Translations under genes and position numbers: made by a program
Shown here: piece by piece, positions 1-6,990 of the stretch
Position numbering within the stretch: the stretch's first letter is position 1
How the letters are laid out: each line of letters opens with the position of its first letter
The notes under the pieces: model-generated
The model's input: the letters and a program-made list of their open reading frames with translations, nothing else
The model's database searches: none
Told to the model about the DNA's origin: nothing
Assembly (NCBI RefSeq): GCF_037389425.1
Contig: NZ_JBBHKR010000073.1
Coordinates: 1-17,485 of the forward strand
Origin: Stygiolobus sp037389425
Lineage (GTDB): Archaea; Thermoproteota; Thermoprotei_A; Sulfolobales; Sulfolobaceae
Length of the DNA: 17,485 nt
Direction: 5' to 3'

Positions 1-2
1 AA

Positions 3-1184
3 ATAACGGTTTCAGCGGTAAAAGGCGGTAGAACCGAGTGGGTTAAGAGTGTAATACCCGACCTGATAAAGAGGGCAAAAGAGAACACGGTTTTTGCAAG
101 ACTCTTCTCTGTCATAGCATATTATTACCTTATGAATGAAGAAGATGAAAGACTAGAAGAAGAAATAGAAAGGTTACAAGATGCATATTCAATATTTCCT
201 AAATCTTTAATTAAATATAAGAGAGGAGAAATAGCACATTTGGAAGTTCAAGATCCCTTGTGGGCCACGATCTTATTTGGAAGTCTTGCGGATTACGCAC
301 TGTCAAGCAAGGATCTAATAAAGTTTGCTTTTCTATATGAAAAATTTAGGCGGTCAGCTACAAAAGTGAAAGAGATACCACTGAATAAGGATGAAGCTTT
401 ACTTCTCTCAGACTTTTTAATGACTATACCAACAACTAACTCATCGTTAATCTACAAAGAGCTTGCCTTATTGAAGAAGAGATTAGACGCCGGAATTGGA
501 TATACATTACTACTTACACACCCTAAGACTGAGTCTGTGAGGACTACAATCGAACTAGTGGAAAAACTGAGTAATGACTGGTTTTCTGAAGTCTGGAAAA
601 GAGTAAAGGAAGGTGATTATACGGATGAGGATTGTATGGATTTAATTAAGATGTACCAGCTTAAGTTAATGAAGAGCTTGGCTAATGGAGAGAAGTATGA
701 GTATAAGACTATATTACAAGATGTTATGGATTTAAAGAATATATGTAATCAAGTAAAAAGCTCGGATATAAAGGGTGCAATAGATATAATTACTAATCTT
801 TCTGGTGTTATACTTAACGACCGTCAGGAGGAGTTAATCATTTCGGGGACTTCCTTAGATCTCGCGATATATATTGGTAGTCTAATACTTTTAGGCCGTA
901 AGGATAAACAATATTTCTTTAACATTATAGCAAAACAAATCGAAGAAAGACATCCTCCAGACTCACTGGAAGTTCTTCTAGTGCAATTAATCGATGCCTT
1001 AATTAATGAAGATAAAAAGCGGCTGGAACAGAAAATAGAGAAAATGAAGGATAACTACTACTCTGCCATGTTGGAGGTCCTTGTTAAAGTATTAACAGAC
1101 AAGAGAAGGGCTGTACTGGGGTTGATCCCGTATATAGGTATGTGGCACATTACGGGTAGTAGACCAAGAGGCTTACTTTATTAA
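3..1184 (+). CDS. Unknown helical protein, 5' end outside window
   Basis: The frame is open from the left edge, so the gene begins outside the window. The first ATG in view, at 132, is probably internal: the 43 codons before it read as ordinary protein (for example VIPDLIKRAKENTVFARLF). About 393 residues are visible up to the TAA at 1182-1184. The protein is rich in Leu, Lys and Glu, has no signal peptide or long membrane segment, and looks mostly alpha-helical, with amphipathic stretches such as RLEQKIEKMKDNYYSAMLEV, as in TPR-like or other repeat-helix scaffolds. I see no catalytic motif and do not recognise the family. The C-terminus (GLIPYIGMWHITGSRPRG) is less charged and Gly-rich. It ends one base before the stop of the convergent surface-protein gene. 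Being a real gene is well supported by length and composition; its function is open. Confidence 0.8.
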   Translation: MTVSAVKGGRTEWVKSVIPDLIKRAKENTVFARLFSVIAYYYLMNEEDERLEEEIERLQDAYSIFPKSLIKYKRGEIAHLEVQDPLWATILFGSLADYALSSKDLIKFAFLYEKFRRSATKVKEIPLNKDEALLLSDFLMTIPTTNSSLIYKELALLKKRLDAGIGYTLLLTHPKTESVRTTIELVEKLSNDWFSEVWKRVKEGDYTDEDCMDLIKMYQLKLMKSLANGEKYEYKTILQDVMDLKNICNQVKSSDIKGAIDIITNLSGVILNDRQEELIISGTSLDLAIYIGSLILLGRKDKQYFFNIIAKQIEERHPPDSLEVLLVQLIDALINEDKKRLEQKIEKMKDNYYSAMLEVLVKVLTDKRRAVLGLIPYIGMWHITGSRPRGLLY

Positions 1185-1185
1185 T

Positions 1186-2895
1186 TTACTTTTTTCTCGC
1201 TACAAGTAAAGCTATAACTATTGCGGTAATTACTACTATAATTATTTCGACGGGGTACATAGGCGGTATAGAAAGTTGCTTTGAAGAATTCGCAGATTTG
1301 GTGGGTATGATAGTTGATGTGCTGGGTGTCGTACTATCTGTGACCGTCTGGGAATAAGTTGTCGAAGACGTCGTGGACTGATGAGAGGTGGTTGTGGGGA
1401 TACTAGTTGTCGTATTTGATGGAATTACAGTAGTAGTGGTAATTGAAGTAGATACTTCCTTATAAACTAGGATGTAGATTATGATGCTCTCATTTATAGA
1501 TCCTAGAGAATTTTGAGCTTCCACTGTAATATAAGCAGTTTCATTCTTAGTGAAGTTAAGGTAATAAATGTTATCCGTTGTAGAGCCTAAAAGCGTACCA
1601 TTCACGAAAACCGAATACGTTGATGGAACGCTCTCCGACCAATATAATGTCACTATAGTGTATCCGTTGTAATGCTCTTGATTTGAATGAATTGAGAAAG
1701 GCTGAGGTATTCCTCCAATATATACCAAGGTCGGGCTTGATGTTAACTGATAAGTAGGTGGGAATATCGAGGCTAAGTAACCGTCGACCTTTACCGTAAA
1801 AAGGTATATAGTGGTGTTTCCTACTAATGCTTCACCTACATTGAGAGAAATACTGGGGGCTGTAGTGGAACCGCTATTGAAATAGACTGTGGACCAGTCG
1901 GATAGTTTAAAGACATAGTTATAATAAGTATACTGAGTCTGACTATTTCTATACACTGAGCTAACTGCGACCAGACCATTATAATAACTTACTGTTGCAG
2001 TACCGGGTACTTGCTTTACATTATAAATACTGTCGTTTAATACGTTATATTCAGCTATGTAAGAATAACTATTAGAGGAGAAGTCAATTAAGAATGTATG
2101 GTTGTTAACTCTTTGGAAGGAAGTTGGCTCTATATCTTTGTAATTAGGAGCGTGAGTTAAAGCCTTACTAGATAAGTTATATATAAAGAGTTGTTCAGGA
2201 GGTAATGATACTGAGGATATCGAACCACTACTTAGTTGTAGGAGGGATAACTTACTAGTTGAATTAGCAATAGCTATTATGTCACTGGAGAGAACGCATA
2301 TTAAGATTACATTATTCACTGGGATAGTGTTATTGTAAATTATTTGATGTGAGGGTGAAATCACGATCAAGTAAGGCGTTGAGGAGGAAATGTTAGGGTA
2401 CCATATAGCGTATATATACCCTTTGTACAACGAGAAAGCTTCGGTGAAACCGTAATCTATGACCAGATCAAGATTTCCCCAAATCCCGTTGCTGTAATCC
2501 ACTGAGGCTAAATACGCGTATTTAATATCTGGTGATGATGGGTTAATTGAGGTTATATTAGGAGCGTAAATAAAGTAGACGGTGTCATTTAAAACGTACG
2601 GTTTGGATACAACCATTCCTTCAGGAGGGGAATATGAAGGGATACCGTAACCACTCAGGTAGGTTGAGATAGAGCTAATAGAATACGAACCTGACAAACT
2701 AGCACTCCCGCTTACTTCTATAACTAAGTAAAATATACTATTTCCGCTAACGCTTTGTTGAGACGCGTCTATAAAATCGGCAGTTAATGCAGCTGATATC
2801 TGAGCTTCTGATTTAATACTCATAGATATTAAGAGCAGTACCAGCAAAAAGACAGTAGAAAACACTATTCTAGCATTACACAAATGGGTTCCCAT
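1186..2895 (-). CDS. Secreted, membrane-anchored Ser/Thr-rich surface protein
   Basis: This 569-residue protein has the layout of an archaeal cell-surface glycoprotein. Residues 10-27 form a hydrophobic signal segment, with a likely cleavage after SEA near residue 31. A long extracellular region rich in Ser, Tyr, Ile and Asn follows, carrying many N-x-S/T sequons (for example NIT, NHT, NGT, NFT, NES) expected to be N-glycosylated. Repeated Tyr/Gly strands at about residues 90-390 suggest beta-propeller-like blades, and about 395-475 may be an Ig-like domain. Residues about 480-540 are a Thr/Ser/Pro stalk, then a C-terminal transmembrane helix (PVEIIIVVITAIVIALLV) and a short basic tail (ARKK). 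That architecture fits a protein tethered in the membrane that projects into or through the S-layer. Ligand and role are unknown. The start was chosen at 2895 because the signal segment follows directly. It converges with the preceding gene, leaving a 1-bp gap. Confidence 0.85.
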   Translation of the reverse strand: MGTHLCNARIVFSTVFLLVLLLISMSIKSEAQISAALTADFIDASQQSVSGNSIFYLVIEVSGSASLSGSYSISSISTYLSGYGIPSYSPPEGMVVSKPYVLNDTVYFIYAPNITSINPSSPDIKYAYLASVDYSNGIWGNLDLVIDYGFTEAFSLYKGYIYAIWYPNISSSTPYLIVISPSHQIIYNNTIPVNNVILICVLSSDIIAIANSTSKLSLLQLSSGSISSVSLPPEQLFIYNLSSKALTHAPNYKDIEPTSFQRVNNHTFLIDFSSNSYSYIAEYNVLNDSIYNVKQVPGTATVSYYNGLVAVSSVYRNSQTQYTYYNYVFKLSDWSTVYFNSGSTTAPSISLNVGEALVGNTTIYLFTVKVDGYLASIFPPTYQLTSSPTLVYIGGIPQPFSIHSNQEHYNGYTIVTLYWSESVPSTYSVFVNGTLLGSTTDNIYYLNFTKNETAYITVEAQNSLGSINESIIIYILVYKEVSTSITTTTVIPSNTTTSIPTTTSHQSTTSSTTYSQTVTDSTTPSTSTIIPTKSANSSKQLSIPPMYPVEIIIVVITAIVIALLVARKK

Positions 2896-2916
2896 TAAAT
2901 TCTCTAAACCGTTTTT

Positions 2917-2960
2917 ATGTAAAAAGCTTTATTGAATAATCTGGCTGAAAAATTTTTAAG
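2917..2960 (-). promoter_or_regulatory. Candidate promoter of the surface-protein gene
   Basis: Two AT-rich boxes lie upstream of the start at 2895. One, at about 2917-2927 (minus strand CTTTTTACATA), would give a leaderless mRNA. The other, at 2951-2960 (CTTAAAAATT), would give a leader of about 30 bases. The sequence alone does not decide between them. Confidence 0.35.
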
Positions 2961-3222
2961 ATTAGCCGTATTAAGGAAGTAGGATGTTGAAGATAATTTA
3001 CTTATATCCCGTAATTGTGTGAAAATTATATAATTAAAAACCTAGAATTTTAGATATCTATCAAATAATTGCTTTAACAATTCCTAAATCTTTTATGATA
3101 ATTTCACTTATATCGTAGTGTTCGTTAATTGTTTACCAGCTTAGGTTATGTTTGTTTCATGAATTCTACATATTGATCATTAAGTTTAAGAAAATTTTCT
3201 CTGTTAATATATGTATACCATG
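2961..3222. other. AT-rich intergenic region, little content
   Basis: No convincing gene is present. On the minus strand a 21-codon open stretch near 3050-3120 reads NEHYDISEIIIKDLGIVKAI and then a stop. It could be the tail of a lost gene, but it is too short to call. Confidence 0.4.
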
Positions 3223-3235
3223 AAATTTATAATTT
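3223..3235 (+). promoter_or_regulatory. TATA box for a leaderless start at 3259
   Basis: An AAATTTATAATTT box is centred about 29 bases before the ATG at 3259. This is the spacing expected for leaderless transcription in Sulfolobales. It points to the mini-ORF, not to the larger ORF at 3370, as the first thing translated from this promoter. Confidence 0.5.
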
Positions 3236-3258
3236 CATACTCATATGCCAGTAATTAA

Positions 3259-3321
3259 ATGAAAGTGAAAATTACATATGATACCGGTAAGGAAGAGGAA
3301 ATAGAGTTAAGTAAAATTTAG
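3259..3321 (+). CDS. Leaderless mini-ORF, 20 codons
   Basis: The ATG at 3259 sits where a leaderless transcript from the box at 3223-3235 would begin. The product starts MKVKITYDTGKEEEIEL and ends at TAG 3319-3321. The sequence looks like a beta-strand/turn/helix opening of a normal protein. It is in the same frame as the zinc-finger ORF starting at 3370, separated by two in-frame stops (3319 and 3352). It may be a true short peptide or regulatory leader ORF, or the original N-terminus of the downstream gene, now cut off by nonsense mutations. I cannot decide between these. Confidence 0.4.
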   Translation: MKVKITYDTGKEEEIELSKI

Positions 3322-3369
3322 GTAATAAAAAATGAAAATAATAATAAAAATTAAGCTCATTACAAATTT

Positions 3370-3705
3370 GTGAGAACAGAAGAACCAATTACAATAATTC
3401 ACGTTTATGTTCCTACAGATGAGAGACCTACAGTGAAGCCGATCAACGTAGAAGATGAGATCAAAAGTAAGGTCGTAACTATCACTAGGTATAAAAACGT
3501 AGCTGATGAGCTCATATCTAAGGCTAAAATAGCTCCTTTGCAGTCATCCAGAAGTCAATGCGTCTTCTGTGGTGACGCAGCTACTAATCAATATAACAAT
3601 AAACCAGTATGCTCTTCATGTTTTTCTTATTTAGTTAAGTACGGTGAAAATAGTACGGAATTTAGAAATTATCTAAATAGGAAATTAATGGGCAAACTAA
3701 TATGA
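3370..3705 (+). CDS. Small zinc-finger protein (two CxxC knuckles)
   Basis: This is a 111-residue protein with a GTG start. The first 60 residues form a beta-rich, charged region (ITIIHVYVPTDERP...). Residues about 64-83 carry a zinc-ribbon-like motif, CVFCGD followed by CSSC, with the two CxxC pairs about 14 residues apart. Four such cysteines usually bind one structural zinc and often mediate nucleic-acid or protein contact. A basic C-terminal helix (NYLNRKLMGKLI) follows. No Shine-Dalgarno sequence precedes the GTG. Upstream in the same frame is the mini-ORF at 3259, so the annotated start may be a secondary one left after loss of the original N-terminus. I do not recognise a named family. 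Debris genes follow downstream. Confidence 0.65.
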   Translation: MRTEEPITIIHVYVPTDERPTVKPINVEDEIKSKVVTITRYKNVADELISKAKIAPLQSSRSQCVFCGDAATNQYNNKPVCSSCFSYLVKYGENSTEFRNYLNRKLMGKLI

Positions 3706-3821
3706 AGTTTCTAAAAGTATGAAGACTATACTTCATTTTAAGTGAATTGAGTAGAACGTTTTTGAATATATCTGTCAAAATCTGGAAAAATTTTAAAATG
3801 TAGAGTTTATAAGGATTAAAT
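3706..3821. promoter_or_regulatory. Spacer with likely promoter of the broken glycosyltransferase
   Basis: This short spacer holds the box TTTTAAAATG near 3791-3800. It lies 20-30 bases before the point where glycosyltransferase-like coding begins (about 3822), so it probably was the promoter of that gene. Confidence 0.3.
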
Positions 3822-4130
3822 GTTTATCCTAAAATCTTAATATTCATCGTCTATTACAACTCTGAAAAAGAAGGAAGCTTATTGTATGAACATGTTAAAG
3901 CCTTAAAAAATCTCGATTACCCTGACTACGAAGTCATAATGGTAGATAATGCCTCATCTGATAACACTTTCAAAATATTGTCGAACTTAATTAGCAGTGA
4001 CAGTATGTTCAAGCTTATAAGGTCTGAAAAAATACCTATTTCAACGGTGGAAATAATTTAGCATTTAGACACGCTTCTAAGGAGTCAAAATATTTCATAA
4101 CTGTTAATCCAGATGCTGTTCCCGACAAAA
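3822..4130 (+). pseudogene. Family-2 glycosyltransferase remnant, frameshifted and 3'-truncated
   Basis: The first frame (3822-4061) gives YPKILIFIVYYN, then YEVIMVDNASSDNTFKIL. This is the classic GT-A nucleotide-sugar-binding start of family-2 glycosyltransferases (strand, then DNASSDNT). It stops at TAG 4059. From about 4037 the next frame continues the alignment with YFNGGNNLAFRHA and YFITVNPDAVPD. The second segment holds the NPDA version of the DxD metal-binding motif. A one-base frameshift therefore lies near 4030-4037. The gene is cut at about 4130, where the sequence changes to a membrane-protein gene on the opposite strand. No clear start codon is present in the first frame (GTT at 3822), so the 5' end has decayed too. 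Only about 100 of the usual 250-350 residues remain. Confidence 0.75.
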
Positions 4131-4443
4131 TTTTCTTAAAGTCAAGTAATTTATTTGTATAGTTTTTCCAATAATAGAAAGTAAACAATATAACAATATT
4201 TATACCCCACATAAGAGAGGATAAGTCAATAAACAATCTTGTAAACATCATCAATACATTAACTATAAACAAGAAGTTATTTATCAATAGCAGATACACC
4301 AACAATTTTCTTGTAAATTCCTCTTTGTAGTAAACCGAATTAATTAAAGTAAGTCTATCCAAGAAGTTAATTAAAGTCAACATGAATTCTTTACCTTTAT
4401 CATCATAAGTATCTCCTAATACTATTTTTCTCCATAATTCCAT
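4131..4443 (-). pseudogene. Truncated membrane-protein gene fused to the glycosyltransferase fragment
   Basis: From the ATG at 4441-4443 the frame runs MELWRKIVLGDTYDDKGKEF, then two hydrophobic helices (LLVYLLLINNFLFIVNVLMM and LMWGINIVILFTFYYW) up to NKLLDFKK at about 4133. The frame stays open to 4036, but the last 30 or so residues are only the antisense of the glycosyltransferase remnant, so the native C-terminus is lost. A TATA-like box (GAATATATAGG on the minus strand, about 4463-4475) lies 25-30 bases upstream, suggesting a formerly leaderless gene. The family is unknown. Its charged N-terminus followed by a paired-helix hairpin may be related to the minus-strand remnant at 4565-4729. 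Confidence 0.55.
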
Positions 4444-4564
4444 TGATTCGTTAGAGACATAACCTATATATTCAGAAAGTTTAACTATTTATCTTAGATA
4501 AGATAATTTATAGTTTATATATACAGAATTTATTGTATCTTTATTATTACTGTAATATCTATAA

Positions 4565-4729
4565 CTATATAAGGTTGTAATGAAAGATATGGGAAAAAGG
4601 CATTAACATTCCTACTAAAATCAATGTACTAAACATATTGACTCTCAATATAACACTCTTGACCTTAAATAATAAATATTTTATCTTATTAATTACTTCA
4701 AAGTTATTATCGTAATATCCTTTTATTGT
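4565..4729 (-). pseudogene. Remnant of a membrane-protein C-terminus
   Basis: A 54-codon open stretch without a start codon reads GYYDNNFEVINKIKYLLFKV, a further basic segment, and one hydrophobic helix (MFSTLILVGMLMPFSHIF) before a TAG at 4565-4567. It resembles the helix pattern of the truncated gene at 4131-4443. It may be the tail of a tandem paralogue whose 5' part is gone. This is a weak call. Confidence 0.3.
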
Positions 4730-4798
4730 TCAAATATGCATGTAAAGAAGTAAATTTTAGGAAAAAACCAATTCATATGTAAAGTCTTTTTGCATAAT

Positions 4799-4807
4799 CT
4801 TTTAATT
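4799..4807 (+). promoter_or_regulatory. TATA box of gene X
   Basis: A CTTTTAATTC box is centred about 26 bases upstream of the ATG at 4829. This is the expected distance for a leaderless start. Confidence 0.45.
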
Positions 4808-4828
4808 CAAAAATTAAATTAATTAACT

Positions 4829-5419
4829 ATGATAACTTCAGCAAGTATAAGTGGAATACTCAACAGAAGGTTCGTCAATGAGGACGTGGCAAATCTTATA
4901 AAAGCCGGGCTTGTAGATAAAGACTTAGTTAACTTGCTTTTAAACTTTCTAGCAACAAAAACACGATTTCAGGATCTATTGATCTTTAATAATATAAAAG
5001 GGAACAATGTTTCATTATTAAATCGAGGTAAAATCAGCTTTTTTCCGTATCTTTCAAACCTCCGATAAGCGACGAGATTATAGCAGAAATTTATAAAGAA
5101 TTTAAAGATAAATACTTGAAGTTATTTGAGAAGGAAACAATTGGCTATGAGTTCTCTTTTGAGGCAGTTGAGGGGAAAAATAAAGCTTCTGGAACCTCCC
5201 CAAGAAGTCAAAACCGACATATTAAGCTCTCCTAAATTAATGGGAGTCAGACTGATTGACAGTAGATCCGATATCTCTAGCGAGAGCATAAATTATAAGG
5301 AAATCGTTATTGAACCTTTAATAGGAGAAAACAAGGTATTAATTAGTTTAACTTATAGAGATAAAACGCTTGATGAGAACATTATTAGATGGTTAGTTGT
5401 AAGCTCGATGGAGTTAACG
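4829..5419 (+). pseudogene. Gene X, 5' part, interrupted by an IS5-like element
   Basis: This decayed gene is readable only across three frames. Frame 1 (4829 to about 5030) gives MITSASISGILNRRFVNEDV and continues to SLLNRG. A shift near 5021-5035 leads to QLFSVSFKPPISDEIIAEIY and on to GYEFSFEAVEGKNK. A second shift at an A-rich run near 5155-5170 leads to LLEPPQEVKTDILSSPKLMG and ends IIRWLVVSSMELT at 5419. There the IS begins. The GAGTTAACG at 5411-5419 is repeated at 12362-12370, after which the same frame ends KKLIT and TAA at 12386-12388. The intact product would be about 210 residues, soluble, with an alpha/beta look. I do not recognise the family. The later of two six-frame open stretches here (5126-5494) is part native gene and part IS. 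Confidence 0.7.
5411..5419. repeat. Left copy of the 9-bp target-site duplication
   Basis: GAGTTAACG immediately precedes the IS left end (TGCTTTGT at 5420). The partner copy is at 12362-12370, directly after the right end of the full element 7 kb away. Confidence 0.8.
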
Positions 5420-5853
5420 TGCTTTGTGGGCTACTTCAGAATTATACTTAAATTTATAGATAATTATACGAGTATTACCCATGGGAAAGAGTAAGTACAA
5501 GAGGGATTGGCAAAAGTACGACGGGAACGTCATAACGAGATATACCCTAATGTTCCGTTTGCCCCTACACTTTCATTTCAATCATTTTATGTTCATTCAT
5601 GGTCGAGTGTAGGGACTTAGCCCTCAACCATCCACTTACTGTAGGTGGGTCATGGGACTCCTTCGAGCCCAACGGCGGGGCTCACATCTCTGCAATCACT
5701 CCCACACTTTTGGACATAGTCCGCATCGGTGTGAGAGATCATCATTTATTAACAGGGGTTTGTTATAAACAAATATAAAAAGATCTCTGTTAACGTGAAA
5801 AAGGATTCAGCCCTTCTACGTCTTCGAACACTGGTTTACTTGAAGAGGAGAAT
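5420..5853 (+). mobile_element. IS5-like element, left-end fragment (434 bp)
   Basis: This fragment is base-for-base identical to 11084-11517 at a constant offset of 5,664. It contains the terminal repeat TGCTTTGT, a 61-bp leader, the transposase start at 5481 (MGKSKYKRDWQKYDGNVITR), the inserted miniature element at 5557-5810, and the first bases after it (PFYVFEHW). At 5854 it breaks off into the IS110 remnant. It forms the left copy of the direct repeat enclosing the bd-oxidase cluster. Confidence 0.85.
5557..5810 (-). mobile_element. IS200/IS605-derived miniature element inside the IS
   Basis: About 254 bp interrupt the transposase codons between TLMF and PFYVFEHW. Read on the minus strand, the last 120 bp encode a TnpB-like C-terminal tail (APPLGSKESHDPPTV, then SGWLRAKSLHSTMNEH and KMIEMKV before a stop). 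The first part is a non-coding, hairpin-forming end. No target duplication is evident, as expected for this family. It is non-autonomous. The assignment to IS200/IS605 rests on the tail and on the lack of a duplication. Confidence 0.5.
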
Positions 5854-6216
5854 TGGTATTCTTGTACTTTACCTCTATGTCCTTTAGGAAGAGGTAGAGT
5901 GTTGTCATTTCCTTTAAGGGGTTGTAATCGTATTCCTTAGCCTTATCAACCATGTTTTCTAATTTTTCTCGTCGTAAAATTCTGTTTTCTTTCCCCTAAA
6001 CTTCTTTTCCCTCGATAACGCGTTTGGACTAACTTGTATTATTTTTATCCCTATTCTCCTTGAAGTGAAGGTCTTATTGCGTATACTCCAGTAGGCTCTA
6101 GGACTATTCTGCAGGGTTTCATCTTGAGGATTTCTTCATAACCCTCCTTTTTGTTCTCGTATTTTCTCACCCTCCCCCTAATGATCTTTTGATACATCTA
6201 TCCCTATTACCCCTAC
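5854..6216 (-). pseudogene. IS110-family transposase, N-terminal remnant
   Basis: On the minus strand the frame opens with VIGIDVSKD near 6184-6210. This is the signature start of the DEDD (RuvC-like) transposases of IS110, whose first catalytic Asp is in GIDVSKD. After an internal stop and shifts it continues KYENKKEGYEEILKMKPCRI, VLEPTGVYAIRPSL (the conserved EPTG block holding the second acidic residue), IGIKIIQVSPNALSREKKFRG, KKTEFYDEKN (the K-T-D-x-x-D region) and AKEYDYNPLKEMTTLYLFLK. The copy has several frameshifts and stops and is cut at 5854 by the IS5-like fragment, so the C-terminal serine domain is missing. It cannot be active. It was brought in with, or sat beside, the bd-oxidase cluster. 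Confidence 0.75.
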
Positions 6217-6420
6217 CTATTTATCACACCTATATGCGTGAATTTTATCACAATGTTCAGTTCGATGGTAGGGGTTTGTCACGCCACTACCCGAAGATTT
6301 CACTTCAATTTCCCTCTCGATCATGTTTCCCCAGCCGAGGAGAGTATCACTCTCCTCGATTAATAAAACCTATATAGGTGTTTCCCTTGACCAGCCCCTA
6401 TGGGTAACTGAGTATGATCC
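6217..6420 (-). ncRNA. IS110 left non-coding end, candidate bridge-RNA region
   Basis: About 200 bp upstream of the IS110 transposase start on the minus strand have no coding sense. They carry a perfect 10-bp stem with a 3-base loop at 6336-6358 (CGAGGAGAGT / ACTCTCCTCG). In IS110-family elements this position encodes the bridge RNA that pairs with target and donor DNA. That this stretch encoded one is an inference from position and structure, and the element is now dead. A 62-codon plus-strand ORF here (6189-6377) is taken as chance. Confidence 0.35.
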
Positions 6421-6957
6421 CTTAAGACGGGTGCTCGTGGCGGAATTAGAAGTAATTAAAAGTAAGGAAAAGTTACGTCACGGGTAAACACAATCCGATC
6501 TAGGAATTATATACGTATCTATAAAAGTTTTGAAAGTAGAAGTGATAACAGTCTATTTAACCTTTTCCTTCATAAATTCCAACAACTTCTAACGCGAATT
6601 CAAATATTATTCCCCTTATCTTTTTATAAAAAAGAATCTTTCCAATAATTCACTGTAAACTCAAATTATGATGAAAATTAATAAAAATTAACCAATAAAC
6701 AAATAATTAAACTATTATTAAAACTATTACTTAATTAGAACTAGTATTTAAACATTTAGGTAAATTTAAATAGAAGATTAGATTTATAATAGTTTAAACA
6801 TGAATACAAACTCTCAGTACTTATTTACATTATATCATAAATCATGCTTTCTGGAGAATTAAACATGTAAAAAAAAGTTAAATAATCATTTCGATTAATG
6901 AATTAAATTACTTTTATCAAAATAAAATTTTACTCTTAGTATCTAAATAAAAGGAAG
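6421..6957. other. AT-rich region upstream of the bd-oxidase cluster
   Basis: No gene was found in about 540 bp. At 6430-6486 a plus-strand stretch reads VLVAELEVIKSKEKLRHG then TAA, possibly the tail of a lost gene. From 6540 the DNA is very AT-rich and has stops in all frames. Confidence 0.45.
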
Positions 6958-6968
6958 CATTTAAATAG
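6958..6968 (+). promoter_or_regulatory. TATA box of the bd-oxidase cluster
   Basis: The box CATTTAAATAG, with purine-rich AAAAGGAAG before it as a candidate BRE, is centred 25-27 bases upstream of the GTG at 6991. This is consistent with a leaderless mRNA. Confidence 0.55.
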
Positions 6969-6990
6969 TATGAATTCGTAATTATAATTG

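Noticed and set aside
5126..5494. 122-codon plus-strand ORF
   Set aside because: Only about 5165-5419 is native gene X. The start is out of the native frame and the end reads into the IS left end.
5747..5760. Possible C/D-box guide RNA (ATGATGA on the minus strand in the miniature element)
   Set aside because: No matching D or D' boxes at the right distance, and the motif lies in a mobile-element end.
6189..6377. 62-codon plus-strand ORF
   Set aside because: It is antisense to the IS110 transposase start and its non-coding end; the composition is not protein-like and there is no promoter.
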